A stretch of 64,000 nt of DNA, taken from contig CAVXCA010000065.1 of NCBI GenBank assembly GCA_963759955.1, positions 1 through 64,000 of the forward strand, in the 5' to 3' direction. The notes below the pieces were generated by a model, which saw only the letters and a program-made list of their open reading frames with translations, did not search any database and was not told the origin of the DNA. This document shows positions 28,008-36,817 of the stretch, one piece after another. The stretch comes from Roseiarcus sp963759955. Its GTDB lineage: Bacteria; Pseudomonadota; Alphaproteobacteria; Rhizobiales; Beijerinckiaceae. The translations under genes were made by a program, and so were the position numbers. The first letter of the stretch is position 1, and each line of letters opens with the position of its first letter.

Positions 28008-29690
28008 CTACCCCAGCTCGGGAAAGTCCTCCAGCCGAAACTCCCGCTCGGCGCGCCCGCTTTCCGCCGCCAGGGCGTCCTCTCGCGCGCGTAGATCGAC
28101 GCGGCGGATTTTGCCGGAGATGGTCTTGGGCAATTCGCTGAATTCGATGCGCCGGATGCGCTTGTAGGGGGCGAGCCGGTCGCGCAGGAAAACGAAGATC
28201 GACAGCGCGGTGGCGCGGTCGGGCGCGTGCCCCTCGGCGAGGATGACGTAGGCTTTCGGGATGGTGAGGCGGATCGCGTCGGGCGCGGGGACGACCGCGG
28301 CCTCGGCGACCGCGGGGTGCTCGATCAGCGCGCTTTCGAGCTCGAACGGGCTCAACCGATAGTCGCTCGATTTGAACACGTCGTCGGCGCGCCCGACATA
28401 GGTGAGGCGCCCTTCCGCGTCGCGGCCCGCGATGTCGCCGGTGCGGTAATAGGCGCCTTCGATCCCCCCGAGCTCGCCCTCCTCGCCCTGATAGCCGCGC
28501 ATCAGGCCGACGGGCCGCGGGGCGAGCGCGACGACGATTTCGCCGTGATCGGCCTCCAAGCCGTCGGCGTCGACGAGCACGATGCGGTAGCCCGGCAGCG
28601 GGCGGCCCATCGAGCCGGCAACGATCCTCTGGCCCGGCGAGTTGGCGACCATCATCGTCGTCTCCGTCTGGCCGTAGGAATCGCGCAACGTCAGACCCCA
28701 GGCGCGGCGCACCTGTTCGATCACTTCCGGGTTGAGCGGCTCGCCGGAAGAGCAGACTTCGCGCAACCCGACTTTCCATTGCCGCAGATCGAGCTGGACG
28801 AGCTGGCGCCATACGGTCGGCGGCGCGCAGAACGAGGTCGCCTCATGGGCGACGAGCGCGTCGAGCGTCGCGCGCGTCTCGAAGCGCCCGGTGAGCGCGA
28901 GGATGGTCGCCCCGGCGTTCCACGGCGCAAAGAAGCTCGACCACGCGTGCTTGGCCCAACCGGGCGAGGAAATATTGAGATGGACGTCGCCGGGCCTGAG
29001 GCCGAGGCCGTACATCGTCGAGAGATGGCCGATCGGGTAGCTCGCGTGGCTGTGCAGCGCGAGCTTGGGCCGCGCGGTCGTCCCCGAGGTGAAGTAGAGC
29101 AGCAACGGATCGTCGGCGCGCGTCGGACCGTCCGGCTCGAAATGCGCGCTGGCGTCGAGCAACGCGTCGAAATCGCGCCAACCCTCTGGCGCCGCGCCCA
29201 CCGCGATGCGTTCGGCGCCTTCGCCGCGCCCCTCGAATTTGCCGGCGTCCGCCGCGTCGGCGAGGATGAAGCGCGCGCGGCCGCGCGCGAGCCGATCGTC
29301 GATGTCGGCGCCGGCGAGCAGCGGCGTCGCCGGGATCACGACGAGGCCGAGCTTCATCGCCGCCAGCGTCGCAATCCATAGCGGCGCGACGTTGCCGAGC
29401 ATCAGCAGCATCCGGTCGCCGCGCACGGCGCCGAGCGCGCGCAGGCCGTTGGCCAGCGCGGATGAGCGCTGCGAGAGTTCGGCGAACGTGTAAGTCTCCG
29501 ACTGCGTCCCGACGATCTTCAGCGCCGGCCGAGCGCCATGCTCGCCTTTGGCGAGTTCGCCGTCGAACCAGTCGAGCGCCCAATTGAAGCGTTCGAGGCG
29601 GGGCCAGACGAATCCGGACTTGGCGGCGTGATAGTTGTCGCCGAGCGCGAGCAGAAAATCGCGGGCGAATTTGAATTCCTCGATCGACAT
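28008..29690 (-). CDS. Acyl-CoA synthetase, AMP-dependent (acetyl-CoA synthetase-like), 560 aa
   Basis: A full-length adenylate-forming ligase. Motifs are FTSGTTARPKLALHS (ATP binding, residues about 195-210), SYGQTETTMMV, the YYRTGDIAGRD region and LPKTISGKIRRVDLR with the catalytic lysine near the C-terminus. It most resembles medium-chain acyl-CoA synthetases of the ACSM type. The start MSIEEFKFARDFL is chosen because TAGGGA lies just upstream; a TTG frame begins 15 bases earlier. The next gene upstream, DUF427, is only 25 bases away on the same strand, so they may be co-transcribed. Confidence 0.85.
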   Translation of the reverse strand: MSIEEFKFARDFLLALGDNYHAAKSGFVWPRLERFNWALDWFDGELAKGEHGARPALKIVGTQSETYTFAELSQRSSALANGLRALGAVRGDRMLLMLGNVAPLWIATLAAMKLGLVVIPATPLLAGADIDDRLARGRARFILADAADAGKFEGRGEGAERIAVGAAPEGWRDFDALLDASAHFEPDGPTRADDPLLLYFTSGTTARPKLALHSHASYPIGHLSTMYGLGLRPGDVHLNISSPGWAKHAWSSFFAPWNAGATILALTGRFETRATLDALVAHEATSFCAPPTVWRQLVQLDLRQWKVGLREVCSSGEPLNPEVIEQVRRAWGLTLRDSYGQTETTMMVANSPGQRIVAGSMGRPLPGYRIVLVDADGLEADHGEIVVALAPRPVGLMRGYQGEEGELGGIEGAYYRTGDIAGRDAEGRLTYVGRADDVFKSSDYRLSPFELESALIEHPAVAEAAVVPAPDAIRLTIPKAYVILAEGHAPDRATALSIFVFLRDRLAPYKRIRRIEFSELPKTISGKIRRVDLRAREDALAAESGRAEREFRLEDFPELG

Positions 29691-29715
29691 GACTTCCCTA
29701 GGCAAATTGGGCGGC

Positions 29716-30069
29716 TCAAATCGTCTCGCGCGTCATCTCGACCTTGTCGGGATAAAAGGCCAGATGGTCCTTGATCGCCGCGACGCCGGGCTTCGGATTC
29801 TCGTAGGTCCACACCGCGTCGGCGTCGACCTCCTCGCCCGCGCGCAACGAAAAATAGTTGGCGCGGCCCTTGTAGGGGCAGACCGTCTCGAGCGAACTGC
29901 GCTGAAAAAAGCGCATGTCGGCGTCGGCGCGCGGAACGTAGAACACCTTGGGGTAGACGTGCTCCTCGAGCGCGAGCGCGCGCGTGGTGTCGGCGATCTT
30001 GCGGCCGCGCCAACGCACGACGAGCCGGCCCTTCGCCGGCGTGATCGCAATCGGATGGTCGTCGGGCAT
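29716..30069 (-). CDS. DUF427 domain protein, 117 aa
   Basis: Starts MPDDHPIAITPAKGRLVVRW. It carries the DUF427 beta-sheet domain seen in many actinobacterial and alphaproteobacterial proteins (VYPKVFYVPRADADM, CPYKGRANYFSL, WTYENPKP). No biochemical role is known for most members. The start has AGGA eight bases upstream. Upstream frames to 30150 lack a site. It may form an operon with the acyl-CoA synthetase. Confidence 0.75.
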   Translation of the reverse strand: MPDDHPIAITPAKGRLVVRWRGRKIADTTRALALEEHVYPKVFYVPRADADMRFFQRSSLETVCPYKGRANYFSLRAGEEVDADAVWTYENPKPGVAAIKDHLAFYPDKVEMTRETI

Positions 30070-30168
30070 TTCGAGCATTCCTATAACGGCCGCGCGAGCA
30101 TGCCACACGCGCGCCGCCGCCGAAAGGCCGTCGTCTGCGCACACGCGCACGGCGAGGGGAAGCCGCCG

Positions 30169-31575
30169 CTAGCCGCGCTTGCTCTTGGGCGCGTAAGGGT
30201 TGGCGCTGCCCCCGCGCATCGAGAGGCGGATCGGCACGCCGTAGAGGCCGAAGGTCTCGCGCAGCCCGTTGACGAGATAGCGCTTGTAGCTCTCGGGGAT
30301 GCTGTCGACGTGGTTGCCGAACAGCACGAAGAACGGCGGGCGCGCCTTGGGCTGGGTCATGTAGCGGATTTTCACCCTGCGGCCCGCGACCGCGGGCGGC
30401 GGCGTCGTGTCGACGACCGGCGCCAGCCAGCGGTTGAGCCGACCGGTCGAGATGCGGATGTTCCAGACTTCGTGGGTCGCGACCACCGCCTCGAGCAGCT
30501 TGTCGACATGGGCGCCGGTGAGCCCGGAGACGGGAATGACGCGCGTCCCCTTGAGCTGCGGCAGCAGCCGGTCGGCTTCGGCGCGCAGCTCCTGCGCCTT
30601 GGCGCTCTTATTCTCGATGAGATCCCACTTGTTGAGGCCGATCACCAGCGCCCTGCCCTCGCGCTCCACCAGATCGGCGAGCGTCAAGTCCTGCTTTTCG
30701 AACGGAATCGTCGCGTCGAGCAGCAGCACGACGACCTCGGCGAAGCGCACCGCGCGCAACGCGTCGGCGACCGCGAGCTTTTCCAGCTTCTCGACGATGC
30801 GCGATTGGCGGCGAAGCCCAGCGGTGTCGAAGAGCTTGAAGCGCCGGTCGCGCCAGCTCGCCTCCAGGCCGATACTGTCGCGCGTCAGGCCGGGCTCGGG
30901 GCCGGTCAGCAGACGCTCCTCGCCGAGAATGCGGTTGAGCAGGGTCGACTTGCCGGCGTTCGGGCGCCCGAGCACGGCGATGCGCAACGGCTTGGTCGGG
31001 TCGACCTCGCTGCCGTCCTCCTCGTCGCCGAGGATCAGCGGCGCAGGCCCCTCCTCCTCGTCGGCGTCGAGCCGCGCCGAGCGCGGCAGCGCGGCGCTGA
31101 GGGCGTCGTGGAGCTCGCCCAGGCCCTCGCCGTGTTCGGCGGAAAACGGGATGGGATCGCCGAGGCCAAGGCCGAAGGCTTCGTAAGCGCCCTGACGGCC
31201 GGCGAGTTCCTCGGCCTTGTTGGCGATCAGGATGACCGGTTTGCCGGCGCGGCGCACCGCCTGGGCGAAATGCCGGTCCGCGCCCGTCACGCCGGCGCGC
31301 GCGTCGATGAGGAAGAGGATCGCGTCGCAGTCGGCGAGCGCGGCCTCGGTCTGCGCGCGCATGCGGCCGGCGAGCGAAACGCCGTCGCCCTGCTCGAGGC
31401 CGGCGGTGTCGACGATGGTGAAGGAAAGGTCGCCGAGCCGCGCCTCGCCCTCGCGCCGATCGCGCGTGACGCCGGGCTGGTCGTCGACCAGCGCCAGCTT
31501 GCGTCCGACCAGCCGATTGAACAGCGTCGACTTGCCGACGTTCGGGCGACCGATGATGGCGACCTTCGCGCTCAT
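30169..31575 (-). CDS. der: Ribosome biogenesis GTPase Der (EngA), 468 aa
   Basis: Two tandem GTPase domains, each with a P-loop: GRPNVGKSTLF at residues about 9-19 and GRPNAGKSTLL at about 211-221. The G3/G4 motifs DTAGL and NKAE (first) and NKWD (second) are present. The C-terminal KH-like domain is followed by a basic tail. Der helps assemble the 50S ribosomal subunit and is essential in most bacteria. The usual alphaproteobacterial neighbour, a TPR membrane protein, lies directly upstream on the same strand, which fits. Length agrees with the family. Confidence 0.95.
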   Translation of the reverse strand: MSAKVAIIGRPNVGKSTLFNRLVGRKLALVDDQPGVTRDRREGEARLGDLSFTIVDTAGLEQGDGVSLAGRMRAQTEAALADCDAILFLIDARAGVTGADRHFAQAVRRAGKPVILIANKAEELAGRQGAYEAFGLGLGDPIPFSAEHGEGLGELHDALSAALPRSARLDADEEEGPAPLILGDEEDGSEVDPTKPLRIAVLGRPNAGKSTLLNRILGEERLLTGPEPGLTRDSIGLEASWRDRRFKLFDTAGLRRQSRIVEKLEKLAVADALRAVRFAEVVVLLLDATIPFEKQDLTLADLVEREGRALVIGLNKWDLIENKSAKAQELRAEADRLLPQLKGTRVIPVSGLTGAHVDKLLEAVVATHEVWNIRISTGRLNRWLAPVVDTTPPPAVAGRRVKIRYMTQPKARPPFFVLFGNHVDSIPESYKRYLVNGLRETFGLYGVPIRLSMRGGSANPYAPKSKRG

Positions 31576-31614
31576 GGGCGACGTCTCAATGACTGCAGCT
31601 CCGACGCGCGGCGC

Positions 31615-32274
31615 TCACTTGGCCGTGGGCCGGTTGGCGGCGACGAGACCGAGCAGGCTCTCGGCGCTGCGCCGTTCCGTGTCGGGCGCTTCGGGATCGG
31701 CGGCGACTTGATCGAGCCATTTGCCGGCCCCGTCGTAATCGCCCGCGTTCAGCGCAATGACGCCCAGCATGAGGCGCGCGGTGTGGCGATAAGCGCCGCC
31801 GCTTCCCGCCAGCGCCTCGAGCGCAGGCTTGGCCGCGGCGGCCTCGCCGGCCTCCACGCGCAGCAAGGCCGCGCGCAGGCGGGCGGCGTCCTGAAACAGT
31901 GGGCCGAGCGAAGCGTCGGCGGCGATCGCGTCATAGTCGGCGATCGCGCCCTTGGGGTCGCTCTTGGCCTTGATCGCCGCCTCGGCGAGGCGCGCGAGCG
32001 TACGGTAGCCGCGCGGCGCGTCGGCGGCGAGCTTGGCCATGGCCGCGTCGGCCTCGGCGCCCTTGCCGTCGCGATCGAGCGCCAGCGCTTGCTGAAACGC
32101 CGCCCCCGCCGCCTGTTGGGCCTCGAGGCGGCGGTTCTCGTAGAAGCGAAAGGCGGCGGTTGCGAGCACGATGAGGACCGCGGCGCCGATGACCGCGTAT
32201 TGATATTTCTTCCAGAATTCGGCCGCCTTGTCGCGGCGGACTTCCTCATCGACTTCCTGAAATATGTCGCTCAT
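31615..32274 (-). CDS. TPR-containing inner membrane protein (YfgM-like), 219 aa
   Basis: Starts MSDIFQEVDEEVRRDKAAEF, followed by one transmembrane segment at residues about 25-45 (KKYQYAVIGAAVLIVLATAA) and then TPR-like helical repeats (RTLARLAEAAIKAKSD, ALEALAGSGGAYRHTARLML). In alphaproteobacteria this gene sits upstream of der, sometimes with a PQQ-repeat BamB gene, which is missing here. The protein is proposed to help outer-membrane or envelope protein handling. The frame is intact. Confidence 0.85.
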   Translation of the reverse strand: MSDIFQEVDEEVRRDKAAEFWKKYQYAVIGAAVLIVLATAAFRFYENRRLEAQQAAGAAFQQALALDRDGKGAEADAAMAKLAADAPRGYRTLARLAEAAIKAKSDPKGAIADYDAIAADASLGPLFQDAARLRAALLRVEAGEAAAAKPALEALAGSGGAYRHTARLMLGVIALNAGDYDGAGKWLDQVAADPEAPDTERRSAESLLGLVAANRPTAK

Positions 32275-32365
32275 CGTCTTGCTCGTTGCATCCGGTCGCG
32301 TTCAAGGGCGCGGCCCCGGCGAAACGAGGCCGTTAGCACGCCGACGCCGCGAAAGCGAGCGGCGC

Positions 32366-32373
32366 CCCTGGTG
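32366..32373. repeat. 8-bp target duplication of the IS1-like unit, left
   Basis: CCCTGGTG. The same eight bases occur at 37329-37336, right outside the other inverted repeat. Confidence 0.85.
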
Positions 32374-32382
32374 GGTAGTGTC

Positions 32383-32718
32383 TCAGTTTGAATTTTCTCG
32401 CCCGGCCAAAATCCATTTGGTTATGGCGATGGAAAAGTAAGCAAAAATCCACCCGAGGATGACAGGGCCGGCGGCATTCGCCAGAAAGCGGAACTGGAAT
32501 ATTGATGGGGGCGTGAAGCCCTCAGGCTCCGCGAAGGGGCCGCACTTGAAAACGTTCTGAGGATTTTCGGATAGACAGATTTGTTCTGCCGCCTCGCGAT
32601 GACCCCAATACATACGGTCGTAAATTTGTCTATCCCAGTAGACGCTTGCGAGAACCCACGCGCATGAAAGAACTACGCCAAGCCTTTGCCAAGCGTTGAG
32701 CCGGAGGCGCTTACGCAA
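32383..32718 (-). CDS. Small membrane protein inside the transposon, about 111 aa
   Basis: The frame reads LRKRLRLNAWQRLGVVLSCA and has two hydrophobic segments, at the N-terminus (RLGVVLSCAWVLASVYW) and the C-terminus (NAAGPVILGWIFAYFSIAI), with a cysteine-containing loop between. No ATG is available: the candidate start is TTG at 32718, which overlaps the transposase stop and suggests translational coupling. Similar short WQRLG membrane proteins are frequent in Rhizobiales genomes, function unknown. It ends nine bases inside the left inverted repeat. Confidence 0.5.
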   Translation of the reverse strand: MRKRLRLNAWQRLGVVLSCAWVLASVYWDRQIYDRMYWGHREAAEQICLSENPQNVFKCGPFAEPEGFTPPSIFQFRFLANAAGPVILGWIFAYFSIAITKWILAGRENSN

Positions 32719-33423
32719 TCTCTTGGATGGGCTTACGATAGGGGCCGCGCGGTCCGGGCTTAGGCGCATCGGCGTCCATGAGCGCAACGAAGTCCTCCCA
32801 ACCCATGAGCGTCTTCGACACGCCAGCGGCCATAGCGGGTGTCGTGCGCAGCGTCTTATGGATACGGATGAAGTTGTACCACACGCTCCAAATCGCGACC
32901 ATATGCGCATGGTTCTCGAATTTTTTCGAGAAGGCATTTGTCAGCCGCGTGAAGCGGCGATTGTGCATCCGCATCGTCAGGTTCGCCCGCTCGGCGTAGG
33001 ACGTGCTGACGTGCGCCATGTCGGGCTTGCCTTCGATCCGCTCCTTCTTCGCGCCGATGCATTCGGCTGGGCTGTAGCGGCCCTTTGCGGCTTCCGGGGA
33101 AGCCCCGTAAATCTTGTTCAGCATCGCGTAGTCGACGGCGGCGCCGAAGGCACCCTCAACGGCCTCCAGATAGGCTTTGTGGCCGTCTGACGTGAGTTGG
33201 GTGCGATTGGCGACGCGCTCGGCAACGTCGTTCATGAACCAAGCGGCGCATTCGCCGTCGCGACCACCGACGAAATGCGAAATGATCAATTTCGTGTCGG
33301 CCTCGATCGCCGTCCAAGTCCAAGTGTCGCCGGCGCCGACGATCGGGTTCTTCATCGCCGCGACGTTCTTGGCCTTCGCCGCCGTGAAGCTCCAAATTTC
33401 GTCGACCTGAACGCGCTTCGCCT

Positions 33424-33432
33424 TCACGCCGC
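33424..33432. repeat. 9-bp target duplication of the IS256 element, left
   Basis: TCACGCCGC, repeated at 34820-34828. Confidence 0.85.
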
Positions 33433-34819
33433 GAGCTATGGCGGAAACTGGGTGACGGGGGTGAGGAAGGCGGCGTAACGGGGTTGGTGATCAAGCCACC
33501 CGAACCTCCAAGATGGAGCGTTACGCCATGAACGAGAATAGAGTTGTCGCCCTGCGAGAGAAAGGGGCGATCGATGATCCGCTGACGGAAATCCTTCGCT
33601 CTGGGGCGCGTCGGCTGATCGCCCAGGCGGTAGAAGCGGAATTCGAGACGTTTCTGGGCTCGAACGCTGATCTCGTCCTTGCGGACGGCCGCCAACGTGT
33701 GGTTCGCCACGGGCACGACCCGGTTCGCACGATCCAGACGGGAATCGGTTCTGTTGACGTAGAAAAGCCGAAGGCTCGCGATCGTGGCGCGGCGGCGGGC
33801 GACCGCATTCGCTTCACGTCGACGATCCTGCCCAAATGGGCTCGTCGAACCAAGAGCCTCGACGCTCTGCTGCCGGTTCTCTACCTGCGCGGAGTTTCCG
33901 CCGGCGATTTTCAGGAGGCGCTGGCGGCCCTGCTGGGCAAGGACGCGCCCAATCTCTCGCCGGCGGTGATCGCGCGGCTCAAGAGCGAGTGGGAAGACGA
34001 ATATCGGCGATGGCAGGATCGCGATTTGTCGGCGCGCCGCTACGTCTACGTCTGGGCGGACGGCGTCTATCTGCAGGCGCGCATGGAGCCGCAGGCCGAA
34101 TGCATGCTGGTTCTGATCGGCGCGACGCCCGAGGGCGTCAAGGAACTGATCGGCTTCCAGACAGGCATGCGGGAGAGCGCGCAAAGCTGGAGGGAATTGC
34201 TCGTCGATTTGAAGGCGCGAGGTTTGTCGATCGCGCCGGAGTTGGCCATCGGCGATGGCGCGCTTGGCTTTTGGAACGCCCTCGACGAGGCGTTGCCGAC
34301 GACGCGTCATCAGCGCTGCTGGCTGCACAAAACAACGAACGTGCTCGACAAGTTTCCCAAGTCCTTGCAGCCCAACGCGCATAGGGATCTACGAGAAATC
34401 TGGCTGGCGCCGGATCGCGCCAGCGCGGCGGGCGCCATGACGACATTCGCCGAGAAATACGCGCCCAAATACGACAAGGCCGTCGATTGCCTGATCAAAG
34501 ACCGAGAGACGCTGCTGACGTTTTTCGACTTCCCCGCCGACCACTGGGACCATTTGCGCACCACGAACCCCATCGAAAGCGTCTTCGCAACCGTCCGGCA
34601 TCGCACCGTCCGGATGAAAGGCGCGTTGTCGCAAGACACCGCTCGCTTGATGGTCTTCAAGTTGGTGATGGCGGCGTCGAAAACCTGGCGCAGGCTGCAA
34701 GGTCAAAACCAGTTGCCGAAGATCGTCAAAGGCGCCAAATTCCGCGACGGAATCGAGGTCGTGCTGGAAGCCAAATTCGCCGCCTGATTCACGCCGTCAC
34801 CCAAATTCAGGCATAGCTC
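33433..34819 (+). mobile_element. IS256-family insertion sequence, nested
   Basis: 1,387 bp with imperfect inverted ends: GAGCTATGGCGGAAACTGGG on the left and GAGCTATGCCTGAATTTGGG on the other strand at the right, sharing GGGTGACGG further in. It is flanked by TCACGCCGC on both sides. It lies in the IS1-like transposase gene and points the opposite way. Confidence 0.85.
33528..34787 (+). CDS. IS256-family transposase, 419 aa
   Basis: A full-length mutator-type (IS256) DDE transposase. The catalytic residues are in WADGVYLQARM (first Asp), IGDGALGFWNAL (second Asp) and TTNPIESVFATVRHRT (Glu). QRCWLHKTTNVLDKFP is another family motif. ATG 33528 (MNENRVVALREK) is used because GGAG lies nine bases upstream; an in-frame ATG at 33513 has no site. 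The gene is intact, so this element may still move. Confidence 0.9.
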   Translation: MNENRVVALREKGAIDDPLTEILRSGARRLIAQAVEAEFETFLGSNADLVLADGRQRVVRHGHDPVRTIQTGIGSVDVEKPKARDRGAAAGDRIRFTSTILPKWARRTKSLDALLPVLYLRGVSAGDFQEALAALLGKDAPNLSPAVIARLKSEWEDEYRRWQDRDLSARRYVYVWADGVYLQARMEPQAECMLVLIGATPEGVKELIGFQTGMRESAQSWRELLVDLKARGLSIAPELAIGDGALGFWNALDEALPTTRHQRCWLHKTTNVLDKFPKSLQPNAHRDLREIWLAPDRASAAGAMTTFAEKYAPKYDKAVDCLIKDRETLLTFFDFPADHWDHLRTTNPIESVFATVRHRTVRMKGALSQDTARLMVFKLVMAASKTWRRLQGQNQLPKIVKGAKFRDGIEVVLEAKFAA

Positions 34820-34828
34820 TCACGCCGC
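34820..34828. repeat. 9-bp target duplication of the IS256 element, right
   Basis: TCACGCCGC, matching 33424-33432. Confidence 0.85.
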
Positions 34829-35039
34829 GGACCTTGGCGTCATGGAATCCGGCGCAGAAGCGGCCGGCCTCCACAAGCAGCTTGGCGACCGTGTTGATGC
34901 TCACGTCCGCGAGCCGCGAGACAGAGCGCATCGAAGCGCCTTCCGTCAGCATGGAAAGGATTTGGGCGCGCTTGGCGATATCGAGCTTGTTCATGCCCGA
35001 CATGATATGAACTTTCTTGCTTAGCGTCAAGGATCATTT

Positions 35040-36113
35040 TCACTTTACCAGCCGCAATCCCCCTATCGGCGCACCGATTGGCCTTTCCTCTGCGCCGGCT
35101 AGATTCCAAATAAGTCCTTCAAGTTCATCTGTCGGTAGGTGCAAACTCTTAGAAATCGTTTCCTTTGTCGTCCGCTCTTTCCACAGTTCTGACAGAACCT
35201 TCTTCCATACAATTGATGTTTCTCTCGCAATACCCCCCGGTTCCCCTAGTCTAAATCCACGCCGACCTAGTTCTATGCACGTCGAGCGATATTGCCAAGG
35301 CGAGAGAAGCCCAAGCGATTGCAGACGGTACGCCAATGCCATTGCGGATACGCGCCAACGTCGCTTTGCATCAATTATTCTGTCAACCGTAATTCTTGGC
35401 GGGATTCTGGCTCTTAAGTCGTTTTCTGGCATTAGAAAAGCGGACGCGAATGCATCGGCTTCCCGTTCTACCGAGCGACTTCCTTTTGGTTCTCCGTGCT
35501 TATGCATAACAAGATGCGCGAGCTCATGCGCGGCGTCAAAAATGCTACTCTCTGACGTCTTGAAATTATTTAGAAAAATGAATGGCTTGTCGTCTCTCCA
35601 AAATGAGAACGCATTGACGGATGCGGTGTTCTCAGACAGCGAAAAGAGCCGCACGCCTTGCGTTTCCAGGAGCGCAAGCATGTTCCCGATCGGCTTTTCT
35701 CCTAGTCCCCAAAACTGCCTGACGTAAGAAGCCGCGGCGGCCGGGTTAGTCTCATGACTGAGGTCAAGTAAATTCGCCTTCGGCAGACGGAACCGTTCCT
35801 CGATCCAAATATTGAGTTGGAGTCCGAGCGCACCAGCCGAGATCGCCGCGTCACGTTCGCGCGCGCTCATCTTCGAAAAACTGCGGAAGCTGACCGCTCG
35901 GGTATCGATATCTTCGGGGTTGGGATCATGAAAGAAGGCGACGGGGAAGATCAGCACCGTCGCCAGTTTGGCTACCGTCGCCTCGTCCGGTTCGTTTGCT
36001 CCATTCTCCAATCTGGAGATTGTGTCGACCGCTAGTCCAGCTTTCTCCGCTAATGCGCGAGCGGTCAAACGGCGGCGCTTGCGCGCCAAGGCAAGTCTTT
36101 CAGGGTTAAACAT
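35040..36113 (-). CDS. XRE-family HTH and ImmA/IrrE metalloprotease protein, 357 aa
   Basis: Residues about 4-60 are an XRE helix-turn-helix (LTARALAEKAGLAVDTISRLENG). The rest is a peptidase M78 (ImmA/IrrE) domain with zinc motif H196-E-L-A-H200 (in AAHELAHLVMH) and the downstream glutamate in VEREADAFA at about 217. Such proteins sense damage or phage signals and cut or relieve a partner repressor; fused forms regulate mobile elements. The gene follows the 206-aa unknown by ten bases on the same strand. A 44-bp palindrome upstream of that operon is the likely target. ATG 36113 (MFNPERLALARKRRR) is used; longer frames begin upstream without a site. Confidence 0.85.
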   Translation of the reverse strand: MFNPERLALARKRRRLTARALAEKAGLAVDTISRLENGANEPDEATVAKLATVLIFPVAFFHDPNPEDIDTRAVSFRSFSKMSARERDAAISAGALGLQLNIWIEERFRLPKANLLDLSHETNPAAAASYVRQFWGLGEKPIGNMLALLETQGVRLFSLSENTASVNAFSFWRDDKPFIFLNNFKTSESSIFDAAHELAHLVMHKHGEPKGSRSVEREADAFASAFLMPENDLRARIPPRITVDRIIDAKRRWRVSAMALAYRLQSLGLLSPWQYRSTCIELGRRGFRLGEPGGIARETSIVWKKVLSELWKERTTKETISKSLHLPTDELEGLIWNLAGAEERPIGAPIGGLRLVK

Positions 36114-36123
36114 GGCAGCCGCG

Positions 36124-36744
36124 TTACTTGCGCGCGATCTGGGGGTCAAATCCGTCGGCCACGCCGCCGTCTTCGATCGACATTGCCAAGCCGCCTTCGC
36201 CGCCAAATGACAGATAGAGCCGTTCAATTGCGCCAACGAACGTTCCGCCCCTCACATGGGGCCTAGTCAATTCGGCAGCCCCATTCTCGTCGGCCATCAG
36301 ATAATACAATGCCCGCCCGTCTTTGGGCGCCGGGGCGAAGTGCGGAAGCGCACCCGCGCCGAACAGACCCGGCGAGCCAGCGGCGCGCTCGGCGCCCGCG
36401 CCCTTCCGAGACCGCGGCTTCGGAATTTGGTCGTCCGAACACGCGACGTCGACGTTGCAGAAGGCCACCCTGATCTTCAATGCATCGCACAGGATCGATT
36501 CAACGCCGTCCTGACGGTCCATGGTCCAATCCGGCTCGGCGAATTGATCGCGAAGGCTCCAACTGCCGTGCTGATAAGCGAAAGTTCCGGCGGCGTTGGC
36601 GGGGTGAAGAGGCGTCGCGTTGGCAGCCTCGGCCAAAGCAACGGCGACGACCTTCAACAGCCCCTCGCGCGTAAGCCGGAGTTCGGCCAGACGGCGATCG
36701 ACATCCCATTCCTCCCGGAGGACCTTCGTTTCAACTGCGCTCAT
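36124..36744 (-). CDS. Hypothetical cargo protein, 206 aa, operon with HTH-ImmA gene
   Basis: Starts MSAVETKVLREEWDVDRRLA with GGAG six bases upstream of ATG 36744; the frame also allows an ATG at 36756 without a site. No family is recognised. Readable features are DQFAEPDWTMDRQDGVESI, FCNVDVACSDDQIPKPRSRKGAG and a C-terminal RGGTFVGAIERLYLSFGGEG. It has no membrane segment. Being the first gene in an operon with an HTH-ImmA protease, it could be the protease substrate, co-regulator or toxin-like partner (inference). It lies directly downstream of the palindromic operator. Confidence 0.6.
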   Translation of the reverse strand: MSAVETKVLREEWDVDRRLAELRLTREGLLKVVAVALAEAANATPLHPANAAGTFAYQHGSWSLRDQFAEPDWTMDRQDGVESILCDALKIRVAFCNVDVACSDDQIPKPRSRKGAGAERAAGSPGLFGAGALPHFAPAPKDGRALYYLMADENGAAELTRPHVRGGTFVGAIERLYLSFGGEGGLAMSIEDGGVADGFDPQIARK

Positions 36745-36754
36745 CAACCACTCC

Positions 36755-36798
36755 ATGTCGATTTATTCGACCACGATCTTGGTCGCAAAAATCGACAT
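36755..36798 (-). promoter_or_regulatory. Two-tier palindromic operator and promoter
   Basis: ATGTCGATTT (36755-36764) mirrors AAATCGACAT (36789-36798), and CGACC (36768-36772) mirrors GGTCG (36781-36785); both are exact and share one centre. On the minus strand TTGCGA (36788-36783) and ATAAAT lie 16 bases apart as -35 and -10, so the inner dyad sits between them. Binding there would block the operon of the 206-aa protein and the HTH-ImmA regulator, consistent with self-regulation (inference). Confidence 0.7.
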
Positions 36799-36817
36799 GA
36801 AAGTCAATAGCCGCGCG

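Larger units (their letters stand above)
32711..34994 (-). pseudogene. IS1-like transposase, split by an IS256 insertion
   Basis: The N-terminal part (34994 to 34829, MNKLDIAKRAQILSMLTEG, an HTH segment) and the C-terminal part (33432 to 32711) join perfectly when the IS256 element and one copy of its target duplication are removed: DAKVRGVKAKRVQVDEIW. The rebuilt protein is 295 residues. It has the DDE features VDEIWSF, SDGHKAY and the C-terminal helix NAFSKKFENHAHM with YNFIRIHKTLRTTPAM, typical of IS1-type transposases in Bradyrhizobium and relatives. As interrupted it is inactive; transposition would need a transposase supplied from another copy. Another ATG at 35003 is possible. Confidence 0.9.

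Noticed and set aside
29635..32391. A 918-codon open frame on the plus strand opposite der and its neighbours
   Set aside because: It lies opposite intact real genes, has no family content and is typical antisense openness in GC-rich DNA.
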